A stretch of 37,587 bases of DNA from Verrucomicrobiota bacterium (GTDB lineage: Bacteria > Verrucomicrobiota > Verrucomicrobiae > Opitutales > CG1-02-43-26), in the NCBI GenBank assembly GCA_013289195.1, contig JABDAI010000008.1, positions 1 through 37,587 of the forward strand, read 5' to 3'. Below are positions 17,014-24,954 of the stretch, piece by piece (position 1 is the stretch's first letter; each line of letters begins with the position of its first letter). Below the pieces are notes generated by a model. It saw nothing but the letters and a program-made list of their open reading frames with translations. It was not told the origin of the DNA and did no database searches. A program made the position numbers and the translations under genes.

Positions 17014-17822
17014 CGATTTTCACTTTTTTCAGATTCGCTCTTAAGACTCTTTTGTTGTTGTAAATGCCATAAATACCATCCTCCGCCTACTAAAATCAAA
17101 AACAAAATGACTGCTAATGCAATAATCCAAGGGAGCCTGGTATTTGGCTCAGCAATAGGAGGGGTTGTTTTTATTGGAAAATTTGTTGTTCCTGGATTTA
17201 TATCGGAAGGAACATAAATTAACGAAATCTTGTCATAATTTAGCCCTTCTATACTATTGGCAACCAGTCTTTTAATTTGAGAAGCCAAGCCTTCAACCCC
17301 AGAACCGCGTCTATATTTAACAAAGACTGAAGCGGATGCAGGAGTTTTGACATCCGAAAAAGGATCATTATTTTGCAAGACCACATGAACACGAGCCGTC
17401 AATACGCCATCAATCTCCGAAATGGTTTCCGCAAGACTTTGCGATAAAGCGTACATAAATCTTATTCGTTCCTCACTAGGAGAAGAAACAAGTCCAGATT
17501 TTTGGAATACTTTGCCCACGGATTCGAATTTATCATGCGGATATCCGTATTCATTTAATACGTCAACTGATTGAGCGATATCCTCTTTAGTGACATCGAT
17601 ACTCCAATAACCTTCCTCAGTACCGATGACCTTTTGAGCGGGAATACCGCGACTAAGAAGAATAGCCAACATCTCATTAACTTCTTTTTCTGGCAAATTA
17701 GAAAGAAGCACTATCTTCGCACAGCCAGTCAATAATAAAGACGCTGCTAAAACTAATGCTAATTGTAGGTAATTATATAGGTATTTTTTCAAAATCGTTA
17801 GGCTGATAAATTTTACTGACAA
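17010..17822 (-). CDS. sctJ: T3SS inner-membrane ring lipoprotein SctJ (CdsJ)
   Basis: This 270-residue protein is the SctJ/PrgK/YscJ-type ring protein. A signal peptide ends in the lipobox LLTGC with Cys34, followed by LLSNLPEKEVNEMLAILLSRGIPAQKV, the family's hallmark first domain. The second ring-building domain includes the conserved GVLTARVHVVLQNNDPF and ASVFVKYRRGSG segments. One transmembrane helix near residues 229-253 (WIIALAVILFLILVGGGWYL) anchors the C-terminus. The length is near that of YscJ and shorter than CdsJ of Chlamydiaceae. A 71-base gap separates it from sctI upstream, and it is coupled to sctK downstream. Confidence 0.95.
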   Translation of the reverse strand: MSVKFISLTILKKYLYNYLQLALVLAASLLLTGCAKIVLLSNLPEKEVNEMLAILLSRGIPAQKVIGTEEGYWSIDVTKEDIAQSVDVLNEYGYPHDKFESVGKVFQKSGLVSSPSEERIRFMYALSQSLAETISEIDGVLTARVHVVLQNNDPFSDVKTPASASVFVKYRRGSGVEGLASQIKRLVANSIEGLNYDKISLIYVPSDINPGTTNFPIKTTPPIAEPNTRLPWIIALAVILFLILVGGGWYLWHLQQQKSLKSESEKSENR

Positions 17823-17893
17823 AAAACTGGGGCTTTAATAGTGTTAAAATTTACTAAAATAATGAAAGTGACAAGCAAAAAATTTGAGGAATG

Positions 17894-18379
17894 TTATTGA
17901 TTCTTTACCCAGCCTTGGATAGCTTGAACAAATTTACCTACCCCTTTAGAAACGATTTCAACAAACATAGTCATCTCAGAAGACATCACTTGTAATTCTA
18001 TGATATCAGCTTGATTAAATCCTTTCTCTGAAATCTGGCTTAATTTTTTTGTTATATTTTCGGTTTGTGTTTTGTTAACAAGAGCAATCTCCTTGCCATA
18101 ATCCAAAATCATTTTTCCCAAATTTGCGTTCTGACCAACCAGTTTTTGATCCGTAATTCTATTAATTTGAAAATCAAAAGGACCAGCACCTTCCTCTAAC
18201 TTTACAGTTATTTTTTGAGCAGCTTCTGCTCCTTGTTGCCCTTGTCCTTCTAATGCAGTCTGGAATTTGAGTACATCCGACTCTTGTGGTTTACCCAATT
18301 CGGATAAACCTTCGCTGATTTTAGATTCACCTGGAGTAAGCCCTCCAGGTCCTCCAATAGAAACGCCTCCATTACTCAT
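17894..18379 (-). CDS. sctI: Probable T3SS inner rod protein SctI (CT668 position)
   Basis: This 161-residue protein sits where Chlamydiaceae carry CT668 and where Yersinia carries yscI, just before sctJ. Its C-terminus, QADIIELQVMSSEMTMFVEIVSKGVGKFVQAIQGWVKNQ, fits the SctI/YscI/HrpB inner-rod pattern: LQ, then hydrophobic positions, SK.VGK.xQ and a terminal Q. The N-terminal part is Gly-rich and unstructured, with a short VLKFQTALE motif like the FxxAL of rod proteins. SctI links the export gate to the needle. It starts three bases after cdsG. The assignment combines motif and position and is less certain than those of the ring and ATPase genes. Confidence 0.72.
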   Translation of the reverse strand: MSNGGVSIGGPGGLTPGESKISEGLSELGKPQESDVLKFQTALEGQGQQGAEAAQKITVKLEEGAGPFDFQINRITDQKLVGQNANLGKMILDYGKEIALVNKTQTENITKKLSQISEKGFNQADIIELQVMSSEMTMFVEIVSKGVGKFVQAIQGWVKNQ

Positions 18380-18382
18380 CTT

Positions 18383-18814
18383 TTATGCAGCAACTTTCAT
18401 TTCATCAAGAATCGCACGAGCAAGCATAACAGTCGATTGATCTCCTTTATCTGAGATGACTTCATCGAGTGTTTTCTTTGCTTCGTCAAATTTCTTAAGG
18501 TGCCAATAAGCTAGTCCTAAATGAACCTTAGCATATTCATTCTTTGGATTTTGATTTAAAAGATCTTTGAATAATTGCACAGCATCATCAAATTGCTTTG
18601 ATGCAATACAATAAAGTCCTAGACCTATAAGAACGCGGCCTCTTTCTGGTTGAAGTGCTAAAGAATCCATGAGAATTCTTTTAGCTTGATCAAAATAGCT
18701 ACGACTAATTCCTAGCATTGCTACTTCAAACAAAACATCTAATAATTCTTCATCAACATTGATTTTAGCTAAATTAACATTACCTGTTTCTAAATTTTTC
18801 TTTAAATAGCTCAT
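18383..18814 (-). CDS. cdsG: TPR-type T3SS needle chaperone CdsG (YscG-like)
   Basis: This 143-residue protein has about three TPR-like helical pairs (for example RVLIGLGLYCIASKQFDDAV and YAKVHLGLAYWHLKKFDEAK). In Yersinia the TPR protein YscG, with YscE, binds the needle subunit to stop it polymerising in the cytoplasm; CdsG and CdsE do the same for CdsF in Chlamydia. Position directly after the needle gene supports this. It lies 27 bases from sctF and three from sctI. No Shine-Dalgarno sequence is evident. A general TPR translocator chaperone is an alternative, but those are usually longer and located elsewhere. Confidence 0.78.
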   Translation of the reverse strand: MSYLKKNLETGNVNLAKINVDEELLDVLFEVAMLGISRSYFDQAKRILMDSLALQPERGRVLIGLGLYCIASKQFDDAVQLFKDLLNQNPKNEYAKVHLGLAYWHLKKFDEAKKTLDEVISDKGDQSTVMLARAILDEMKVAA

Positions 18815-18841
18815 TTTTTTATGGGTTAAGTTTTTTTATCT

Positions 18842-19165
18842 TTATATATTTCTTGAAATAGCTGCGACAGCATTCTTCTCACCAGCTACTATACCTGTTC
18901 CTGCAGCACTTATAGAGCTTAACTCCGCTGTGCTTACTTGAAGTTCGATTGCTTTAGCTTGGTCTATAGCTTGCATTCCTCCACCTGATCCAGCTTTTTT
19001 TTCTGCATCACTTGGCGTTGTACCTCCTGTTTTATGTTCATCTAGTTTTTTTGAATCTGCTGTTGCTTTATCTGATATCCCAAGCTCATCTAAAATTGAT
19101 TTTTGTTTATCTCTAACAGATTGTGCAATTGCATAGCCAATTGTTCGTATAAATGATTCTGCCAT
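18842..19165 (-). CDS. sctF: Probable T3SS needle subunit SctF (CdsF)
   Basis: This 107-residue protein lies between the two needle-chaperone genes, exactly where cdsF lies in Chlamydia. The C-terminal part, AKAIELQVSTAELSSISAAG followed by GIVAGEKNAVAAISRNI, follows the needle pattern: a helix with LQ and a terminal hydrophobic-charged helix ending in Ile. It is longer than usual needle subunits (about 80-85 residues) because of a polar Gly/Ser/Lys-rich loop at about residues 42-64, the turn region of the helical hairpin. An AAGGA Shine-Dalgarno sequence precedes the ATG. Position is the main evidence and the sequence is divergent. Confidence 0.65.
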   Translation of the reverse strand: MAESFIRTIGYAIAQSVRDKQKSILDELGISDKATADSKKLDEHKTGGTTPSDAEKKAGSGGGMQAIDQAKAIELQVSTAELSSISAAGTGIVAGEKNAVAAISRNI

Positions 19166-19207
19166 ATTTTTCCTTTGTTTAATTATTTAAATTTTTATTT
19201 CTGATTT

Positions 19208-19456
19208 CTATATTTTATCTAATTCTCTATAATTATATAATATAACCATAGATTGTAAAATCGCATCAACCGTGCATCGTGCGGCCTCATATTCGGTTGG
19301 ATTAAGATCGCCTTTATTAATGGACGCTTTGACTTTACTAAAATAAGACTCGAGCTTATTAAGGTATTCTTTTTTTACAGCTTGACCCTGAGGACCTGAT
19401 AAACGATCGTCTAAGTCAGAAGCCGATTGTCTTATCGGTTTTGGTTTACTAATCAT
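19208..19456 (-). CDS. cdsE: T3SS needle co-chaperone CdsE (YscE-like)
   Basis: This 82-residue helical protein follows sctD and precedes sctF, as cdsE does in Chlamydia and yscE in Yersinia. The KLESYFSKVKASINKGDLNP-to-AILQSMVILYNYREL region reads as a helical hairpin with a Gly-Asp turn, the YscE fold. Its expected role is to form a complex with CdsG that holds needle subunits as monomers. It overlaps the end of sctD by eight bases, and a strong AGGAG Shine-Dalgarno sequence lies inside the sctD 3' end. Confidence 0.72.
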   Translation of the reverse strand: MISKPKPIRQSASDLDDRLSGPQGQAVKKEYLNKLESYFSKVKASINKGDLNPTEYEAARCTVDAILQSMVILYNYRELDKI

Positions 19457-20831
19457 AATTTTCTCCTAATTTTAATGTTAATGTTTTATCTCCTTTACTT
19501 AAAATGACTCCATCGCGGCCTATCTTCTCGACTTTATAGCCTCCTTTAAGAACGCCGCCTTCAAAAATTCTCTGACCGCCCTTTGTTATAATAAATCCAT
19601 GCTTACCTATAATAACACTGTCCATATCCAAATCTAAACTCAAATCTTCCTCTTTTGCAACTATTACTTGATTTTTTATAGGAATTTCTTGTCCCACTTT
19701 AGACTGAAACTCTATAATTGCAGCTTTGATACTTGGTATTTCCGCTTTACTAATCATTCCTTTTATAATAACGCCATCCATTTGTGGCAAAAATTTTACA
19801 TTTTCAGTGACATTATGTTTACTTAATATTTCTGATATGATGGGATATAGTTTATTGGGCGTCCATACTTCATCCTTGATCAACTTAAATCCAGGAACAT
19901 CTTTGGCCAGGTCAGCTTTAACAGTTTCCCAATTTTTATCATTACCGTAATAACCCGTAAGTGTAATTTTTCCAGGCTCAGTACTATTAACAAAAACAGT
20001 CGCGTTGATTGCATGTAAAAAATCCCTAACGTTTTCCATTGCCTGATCTTGGGACCTTATTTCAAATCTTACATCACCCATTTTTCGTAAATGAGCTTCA
20101 ACCTTATGACGTTCCTCATTATCTTTTACCCAACCTTTTACAAGGGATTTTCCTCCGACTTCTTCTACAGTAAATGTTTGAGGATACTTCGTATTTGTTA
20201 CTACTTTTGAAATTTCTTCCTGTGTATTAATTTTTTCCTCTACTTGTGCAGATTTTGAAAATCCCCATATCATTGCTCCTGCTAAAATAATGATTACAGC
20301 AATGAGACTTCCGCCACCAATGACTAAATTTCTCTTATTTTTCCATAATTTTTGGAAACCGCTCGTTGGTAGCTCCGGCTCTACATTGACACCCAGTGGA
20401 GGTCCTCCTTCTGTCTCCAAAGTTTCAATTTCATTTTCTTCAAAAACTTTGTTTTCTTCCGCTTCAGCTTCTTTTTCTAATCTTGTCAAATTCGGAATAT
20501 CAGCAGCTGATAAAGCAGGCCACTCCCCTTCTATAGGACCAATAATGAAATGCGTTGTTCCAACAGATATAAATTTGAACGGTTCAACAACAATAGGTTC
20601 ATCCTTTGCGACTTCTTCTCCATTATAATACACCGGAGAAGCCAGAGCAACAATTTCTACCTGCTCTGGAGTAACAATAATTTTCACATGCTCTGGACTG
20701 ACTAATGTATCTGAAAGTATGAGATCACAATTTTGCGAACTTCCAATAACTAATTCTCCCTCACTCAAAGCTACTTCAGCGCCTTGATGAGGCCCAGATA
20801 TAATTTTTAAAAGATATTTTTCCTTCGCCAT
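19449..20831 (-). CDS. sctD: T3SS inner-membrane ring protein SctD (CdsD) with one FHA domain
   Basis: This 460-residue protein is first in the operon. Residues 1-100 form a cytoplasmic FHA-like domain (GPHQGAEVALSEGELVIGSS, LVSPEHVKI). A Glu-rich linker follows, then a transmembrane helix at about 169-190. The rest lies in the periplasm and consists of repeated ring-building modules (VKGWVKDNEERHKVEAHLRK, ITLTGYYGNDKNWETVKADL, VIIKGMISKAEIPSIKAAI) before a C-terminal hairpin. SctD forms the outer part of the inner-membrane ring and recruits the sorting platform. Chlamydiaceae CdsD is about 830 residues with an extra FHA domain; this one has the compact YscD-like length. It overlaps cdsE by eight bases. 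Confidence 0.9.
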   Translation of the reverse strand: MAKEKYLLKIISGPHQGAEVALSEGELVIGSSQNCDLILSDTLVSPEHVKIIVTPEQVEIVALASPVYYNGEEVAKDEPIVVEPFKFISVGTTHFIIGPIEGEWPALSAADIPNLTRLEKEAEAEENKVFEENEIETLETEGGPPLGVNVEPELPTSGFQKLWKNKRNLVIGGGSLIAVIIILAGAMIWGFSKSAQVEEKINTQEEISKVVTNTKYPQTFTVEEVGGKSLVKGWVKDNEERHKVEAHLRKMGDVRFEIRSQDQAMENVRDFLHAINATVFVNSTEPGKITLTGYYGNDKNWETVKADLAKDVPGFKLIKDEVWTPNKLYPIISEILSKHNVTENVKFLPQMDGVIIKGMISKAEIPSIKAAIIEFQSKVGQEIPIKNQVIVAKEEDLSLDLDMDSVIIGKHGFIITKGGQRIFEGGVLKGGYKVEKIGRDGVILSKGDKTLTLKLGENYD

Positions 20832-20859
20832 ATTGTTTCTATTCCTAACGGTATTACAT

Positions 20860-20888
20860 GCTATACCTAAATATACTTAGAAAATCAA
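20860..20888 (-). promoter_or_regulatory. Candidate promoter of the T3SS operon
   Basis: Read on the minus strand, TTGATT (20888-20883) and TATAGC (20865-20860) are separated by 17 bases, about 29 bases before the sctD ATG. Each matches the sigma-70 consensus at four of six positions. It is the best-spaced pair upstream of the operon, but the region is AT-rich and alternatives exist (TATATT lies a little upstream). Confidence 0.35.
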
Positions 20889-20966
20889 GAAATACAAGTT
20901 AATCCAAGCAAATTATTTCCCGTCATTTTAGTCGTCTTATTATAATTATTATTCGTAATAAAAAAA

Positions 20967-21667
20967 CTAATTTAAAAAATACAAATATTCAATATTAGGA
21001 TTTTGCAAAAAGTCTTTTGCGGAAAGCTTTCCAAATGAGTTTTTTGATAATATTTTTCTAGAAAACCATTTTTCAATACCCACGATTAAATAAGGGCAGT
21101 TGAGACTATCTCATCTATTGTTTTATCCACTGGAATGGATTTCCCTGTCAAAGCAGACTCATCAATCCTCAAATCATGAACTCTCAATAATCTCAAATCT
21201 GCTGGCACTCTATCCCCTGATCGAAGTAGTACAATGTCGCCAGGTACAAGCTCATCTGCGAAAATCTCGCGCGTCTTTCCTTCCCTAATTATTCGACTTT
21301 TCACATGCATCGTTCGAGTTAATATTTCCAAAGTCTTCAATGTCTTAGCCTCTTGTAAAAAACCTACAATAGCACTTACGACTACGACTCCAAAAATAAC
21401 AATAGATTCCACCCACTCGTTCACTATCACAGTCACGATTCCAGAAATAATTAAAATATAAATCAAAGGTTGATGAAATTGTAAAAGGAATCTTAGAACA
21501 GGCCCTTTATCTTTCTTCGACGTTAGGAAATTTCTACCGAATAGAGCTGCTCACTTTTTGGCCTCCTTGATTGAAATCCCATCTTCCAAATTACTCTCAA
21601 GCTTCTTTGTCACTACCTCTCCACTCAGATGATACCATGACTTATTAAGAACATCTATTTTTTTCAT
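20967..21667 (-). pseudogene. Decayed cation-transporting P-type ATPase
   Basis: A frame starting at ATG 21667 begins with the cation-ATPase N-terminal pattern WYHLSGEVVTKKLE..GISIKEAKK. An in-frame TGA, probably from CGA, then interrupts it, and it continues AALFGRNFLTSKKDKGP.LRFLLQF and through VESIVIFGVVVVSAIVGFLQE to the actuator motif IDESALTGKSIPVDK. It stops at 21086 in STALI, just after that motif. In a shifted frame the next bases read LIVGIEKWFSRKI (stop at 20967), resembling the C-terminal end of such ATPases. The phosphorylation and nucleotide-binding domains are gone, so a large internal deletion is inferred on top of the nonsense mutation. The gene cannot be functional. Confidence 0.8.
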
Positions 21668-21864
21668 AGGGTAAAAACTTTTTGATAAAAATTAATAGGG
21701 TAAATAGAGTATCATTAAAGCAAACTGTGATTCCTTTATGCAACCCATTTTTATTAAAACTGATAAGACACGAGTCGATAAGGCGCTAAAAATCTTAAAG
21801 AGCTCTCAACATTTTTATATTGCATATTATATAAAACAGATATAAGAGTTTTTTTATATAGATT

Positions 21865-22248
21865 ATGAACATACAAACTTTTACATTCAGTATACTTTTA
21901 ATTTTACTTGGGCTAGTAGGTTATTTCGGAACAGGAAGATTAAGTATAACCGCACTAATCCCTACCTGGTTAGGCATTTTAATTCTCATCTGCGGAATTG
22001 TTGCGCTTTCTCACCGGTTTACAAAAACATTTATGCACATTGCTGTAGTTCTGGCATTTTTAGGGTTTTTGGGAACATTTCATGGCATTATCAAAATGGT
22101 CAAAATGCTTATGGGTATCACTATTCCTTTGCCACAAGCAGCGATTGCTCAATCCATTATGTCTCTTCTTTGTCTGGTCTATGTGTTAATCTGTTTCCGC
22201 TGGTTTTTAAATAATCGTCGGAAAAAATCTCCTAGAATTATCGCGTAA
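21865..22248 (+). CDS. Small four-helix membrane protein of unknown function
   Basis: This 127-residue protein is mostly hydrophobic, with about four transmembrane helices near residues 5-25, 30-50, 56-80 and 90-114. It ends in a basic tail (FRWFLNNRRKKSPR) that probably faces the cytoplasm. Gly-containing helices such as ILLILLGLVGYFGTGRLSIT suggest tight packing. I do not recognise a named family. It stands alone, with no close neighbour on its strand. The even hydrophobic pattern and absence of internal stops support a real gene. Confidence 0.7.
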   Translation: MNIQTFTFSILLILLGLVGYFGTGRLSITALIPTWLGILILICGIVALSHRFTKTFMHIAVVLAFLGFLGTFHGIIKMVKMLMGITIPLPQAAIAQSIMSLLCLVYVLICFRWFLNNRRKKSPRIIA

Positions 22249-22321
22249 AATTAGCTTTTATTACTGCTTGAGAATTAAAATAAAATATTTAACAAAGCTC
22301 TCCCTTTTTTTCATGCTATGA

Positions 22322-22353
22322 TTGACATGGATGCATAAATCTGATTTTATATA
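22322..22353 (+). promoter_or_regulatory. Candidate promoter for the 92-residue membrane protein gene
   Basis: A perfect TTGACA (22322-22327) is followed after 17 bases by TTTTAT (22345-22350) or after 20 bases by TATATA (22348-22353). Downstream, at 22371-22390, GATTTTTAA-AA-TTAAAAATC forms a palindrome within the expected 5' leader. Confidence 0.4.
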
Positions 22354-22411
22354 CCTTTCCCTATGAATGGGATTTTTAAAATTAAAAATCAATCATAAAT
22401 AAAATAAAAAA

Positions 22412-22690
22412 ATGTTTAAAATCCAAAATAATCAATCTATACTGCCAGCAATTAAAGTAGGCTTCCCTTGCCTAATGATAGGTATAGGCATAGGGTATGC
22501 TTTTGCTTATTTCTCTGATTGTCAAGTAAATCCAACACCACGTCCGCTCAGAGACTATTCTGTGAATAACAAGTATTTACGATCATTAAATTCACAAGAA
22601 GCATTTTACTTTCAAATCCTCTTTTCTGTTTATATAATTTTGTTAATTTCTTCATTATTTGCTCTTTATAAGATAATTAATGATTTTTAA
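22412..22690 (+). CDS. Small membrane protein of unknown function (two helices)
   Basis: This 92-residue protein has two hydrophobic segments, about residues 18-36 (FPCLMIGIGIGYAFAYF) and 68-88 (ILFSVYIILLISSLFALY), separated by a polar loop with a Pro-rich NPTPRPLR stretch. I recognise no family. A perfect TTGACA box and a short palindrome upstream support transcription, but no Shine-Dalgarno sequence is evident in the A-rich leader. It may be lineage-specific. Confidence 0.5.
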   Translation: MFKIQNNQSILPAIKVGFPCLMIGIGIGYAFAYFSDCQVNPTPRPLRDYSVNNKYLRSLNSQEAFYFQILFSVYIILLISSLFALYKIINDF

Positions 22691-22747
22691 GGATAATTAT
22701 AAAATATACGCGTAAAATTTCCCTTTTTAAAGTAGCGACTTTTAGTC

Positions 22748-22775
22748 TTGCAAAAAAATCATTTTTTGTTATAGT
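22748..22775 (+). promoter_or_regulatory. Candidate promoter immediately upstream of the 132-residue gene
   Basis: TTGCAA (22748-22753) and TATAGT (22770-22775) are 16 bases apart. The -10 box ends only six bases before the ATG at 22782, so a transcript from here would be essentially leaderless. Confidence 0.35.
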
Positions 22776-22781
22776 GTTATC

Positions 22782-23180
22782 ATGGGAATTAATTACCTTG
22801 GATCGAAAGCCTTTGACAACATATACCAAACTATTTTAGAAAATACAAATGGGAATCTTGGTGCATTTTCCGTCACTATTGTTGATGGCAGTGCCAATGA
22901 CATAGCGAAATCCGCTGCCATACAATACCATGAAATAGATATCGATGATGCAAAAGCTTTTCACAAAAAATATGTTCTTCTTAAAAAACGTGTAGGTAAA
23001 AGCAAATTTGCAAAAAAAACAATCGAAGATCTCGAAGAAGACAATGATCCAGAAGTCGATGAACCCACTGAAGAAGGTTCTCCCTACAATGAGACTAAAT
23101 ATCAACGCCTTATAAAAGCACATATTGTAAAATTGGCCCAAAATAATGCCTTAAGGGCAAGTATATTGAATAGGAAATAG
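22782..23180 (+). CDS. Hypothetical cytoplasmic protein, 132 residues
   Basis: No known family is recognised. The protein is soluble and charged: an N-terminal part with some beta character (NLGAFSVTIVDGSANDIAKS), a Lys-rich centre (KKYVLLKKRVGKSKFAKK), an acidic stretch (EDLEEDNDPEVDEPTEE) and a basic C-terminal helix (YQRLIKAHIVKLAQNNALRA). The alternation of acidic and basic blocks suggests binding to another protein or nucleic acid, but this is a guess. It is convergent with murJ, with 17 bases between the stop codons. Confidence 0.6.
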   Translation: MGINYLGSKAFDNIYQTILENTNGNLGAFSVTIVDGSANDIAKSAAIQYHEIDIDDAKAFHKKYVLLKKRVGKSKFAKKTIEDLEEDNDPEVDEPTEEGSPYNETKYQRLIKAHIVKLAQNNALRASILNRK

Positions 23181-23197
23181 TATTAAAATCCAGGGTT

Positions 23198-24766
23198 TTA
23201 AATAGCTCTGCTAGCCCTTCCTGCCCTTCTCATTTTAATCAATTTAGAAAGTTCCTGCCATTCTTCAAATTTTAGTAGCTTGAGCATGTAAAAATAGACT
23301 CCCACACTTGCAGGGATTCCCAAACAAATAATCAGTAAATCTCCTATTTTCCCAATTCCAAAATAGCCTGATAATAAAAACGCAAAACCCCAAGCAAAGA
23401 CTCCCATAGTACAAGCAGCTATCACTATCTTCAAACTCGCACGTAAAAAAGCTTCGTGCCGGAAATAGCCGTTTTTCTTTTCTAAAAGCCTCTGCAAACA
23501 GATTCCATTGACTATCGCAGATATAACATTCGCGCTTGCTAAACCCAATGTTCCCAACGGAAACATGAGCCCTAAAGAGAGTCCAACATTCAAAATAAAA
23601 ACAAAAATAGCTAGTTTATAGGGGGTGCGCATATCTTTAATGGAATGAAATCCCCGAGTCGCAAAAGTAGAAAGCGAATAAAAAGGAAGTGCAACTGCAA
23701 ATACCTTTAAGATAGGCGCCGTTAGATCAATATCTTGGCTATCAAAATTTCCCCATTCAAATAAAAATCTTAAAATCGGCCTATGGAGCACAATTAACCC
23801 CATCATAGCAGGAATAGTGATAGCGAAAATCATCCGAAGTCCCCGTTGATACTCTGCCCCCAATTCCGAAAACTTTTTTTGAGCCGCAAGCCGAGAAATT
23901 GTCGGAAATAGAACCGTCGTAATCGCAATCGTAAAAACTCCCAGTGGGAACTCGATAAGACGGTTCGCCAAATACAAAATAGAGACCGATTGATCATTGA
24001 GTCCAAAAGCCAAAAGCTGCGAAACTACAATATTTATCTGGAAAATAACAGCACCCGCAAGCCCAGGCAGCATTAGTTTGGCTAATTCTAATATCCCTTC
24101 CGATAAACTAAAATCGAATTTAAAATGCCAACCCATCCGCAAGAGCGTTCTCACCGGAACAATAACTTGAATCAGTCCTCCAACTAATACCCCAAAACAA
24201 AGGTAATATACCTGTCCCAGGGCCGTTTTCCCAAAATAGGCTCCCAAAACTCCAAGAAAAAAAATCATCGATAAATTAAGCCAAACCTGCGACAACGCTC
24301 CCATCGCAAAACGTTCAAAAACATTCAAAGCTGCAGCAATAATAGCAGCCAAGCATACAAAAAGTACATAAGGAAAAAGAATTATCCCCAACTCAAAGCC
24401 CATATACCAACGTTCTTCCAATCCCTTAAAATGGCCAACACCCCAAAGAGTAACACTGCCCAACATTACCAAAGCAACCAATAGTACTAAAACCCAAGTC
24501 AAAGCCTGATTAAGAAAACGAAAAGCCGCCTGCTGACCATGAGTTTCATATTCCTGAGAGAAAACTGGGACTATGGCTGAACTGAGCGCTCCTTCCCCCA
24601 AAAGCCGTCTAAATAAGTTAGGCAATGTAAAAGCAAAAATAAAAGCCGAATTAATAGCCGTTGCCCCCAAAAAAGCAAATAGTACTATATCTCGAAAAAG
24701 ACCTAATACCCGTGAACCTAAAGTAAAAAATGATACAACGACTATGTTTTTTAAATGTCTTGGCAT
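23198..24766 (-). CDS. murJ: Lipid II flippase MurJ (MviN)
   Basis: This 522-residue inner-membrane protein of the MOP superfamily has about fourteen transmembrane helices. It moves the peptidoglycan precursor lipid II across the membrane. Family landmarks are SFFTLGSRVLGLFRDIVLFAFLGA near residues 11-34, ANLFRR-type NLFRRLLGEGALSSAIVPVFSQEYE near 50-72, and the mid-protein IVVSQLLAFG and ANRLIEFPLGVFTIAITTVLFPTISR. Chlamydiae build a thin transient peptidoglycan, so the gene is expected. It is the only member of its transcript visible here. Confidence 0.95.
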   Translation of the reverse strand: MPRHLKNIVVVSFFTLGSRVLGLFRDIVLFAFLGATAINSAFIFAFTLPNLFRRLLGEGALSSAIVPVFSQEYETHGQQAAFRFLNQALTWVLVLLVALVMLGSVTLWGVGHFKGLEERWYMGFELGIILFPYVLFVCLAAIIAAALNVFERFAMGALSQVWLNLSMIFFLGVLGAYFGKTALGQVYYLCFGVLVGGLIQVIVPVRTLLRMGWHFKFDFSLSEGILELAKLMLPGLAGAVIFQINIVVSQLLAFGLNDQSVSILYLANRLIEFPLGVFTIAITTVLFPTISRLAAQKKFSELGAEYQRGLRMIFAITIPAMMGLIVLHRPILRFLFEWGNFDSQDIDLTAPILKVFAVALPFYSLSTFATRGFHSIKDMRTPYKLAIFVFILNVGLSLGLMFPLGTLGLASANVISAIVNGICLQRLLEKKNGYFRHEAFLRASLKIVIAACTMGVFAWGFAFLLSGYFGIGKIGDLLIICLGIPASVGVYFYMLKLLKFEEWQELSKLIKMRRAGRASRAI

Positions 24767-24869
24767 AAGAGATTACTCAAAATCCTACAAAAAATCCTTC
24801 GTCGTAATCAATCTTAATAAATTAATAAATCTATTCTAAAAATTTGGCTTAATCCACCTGATTTTATTA

Positions 24870-24900
24870 TTGACAAATTAATAATATATAATAATATAAC
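24870..24900 (+). promoter_or_regulatory. Candidate promoter of the 276-residue exported protein gene
   Basis: A perfect TTGACA (24870-24875) is followed by TATAAC (24895-24900, 19-base spacer) or TAATAT (24892-24897, 16-base spacer). The 5' leader holds a 21-bp hairpin, TTTTATTAA-AAC-TTAATAAAA (24910-24930), just before the start. Confidence 0.5.
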
Positions 24901-24954
24901 TTTATGTTTTTTTATTAAAACTTAATAAAACAAAACCTATAAAAATAAATAATT

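Noticed and set aside
21738..21845. 35-codon plus-strand open frame starting MQPIFIKTDK
   Set aside because: Too short to judge, with no ribosome site or recognisable motif; it may be chance in AT-rich DNA.
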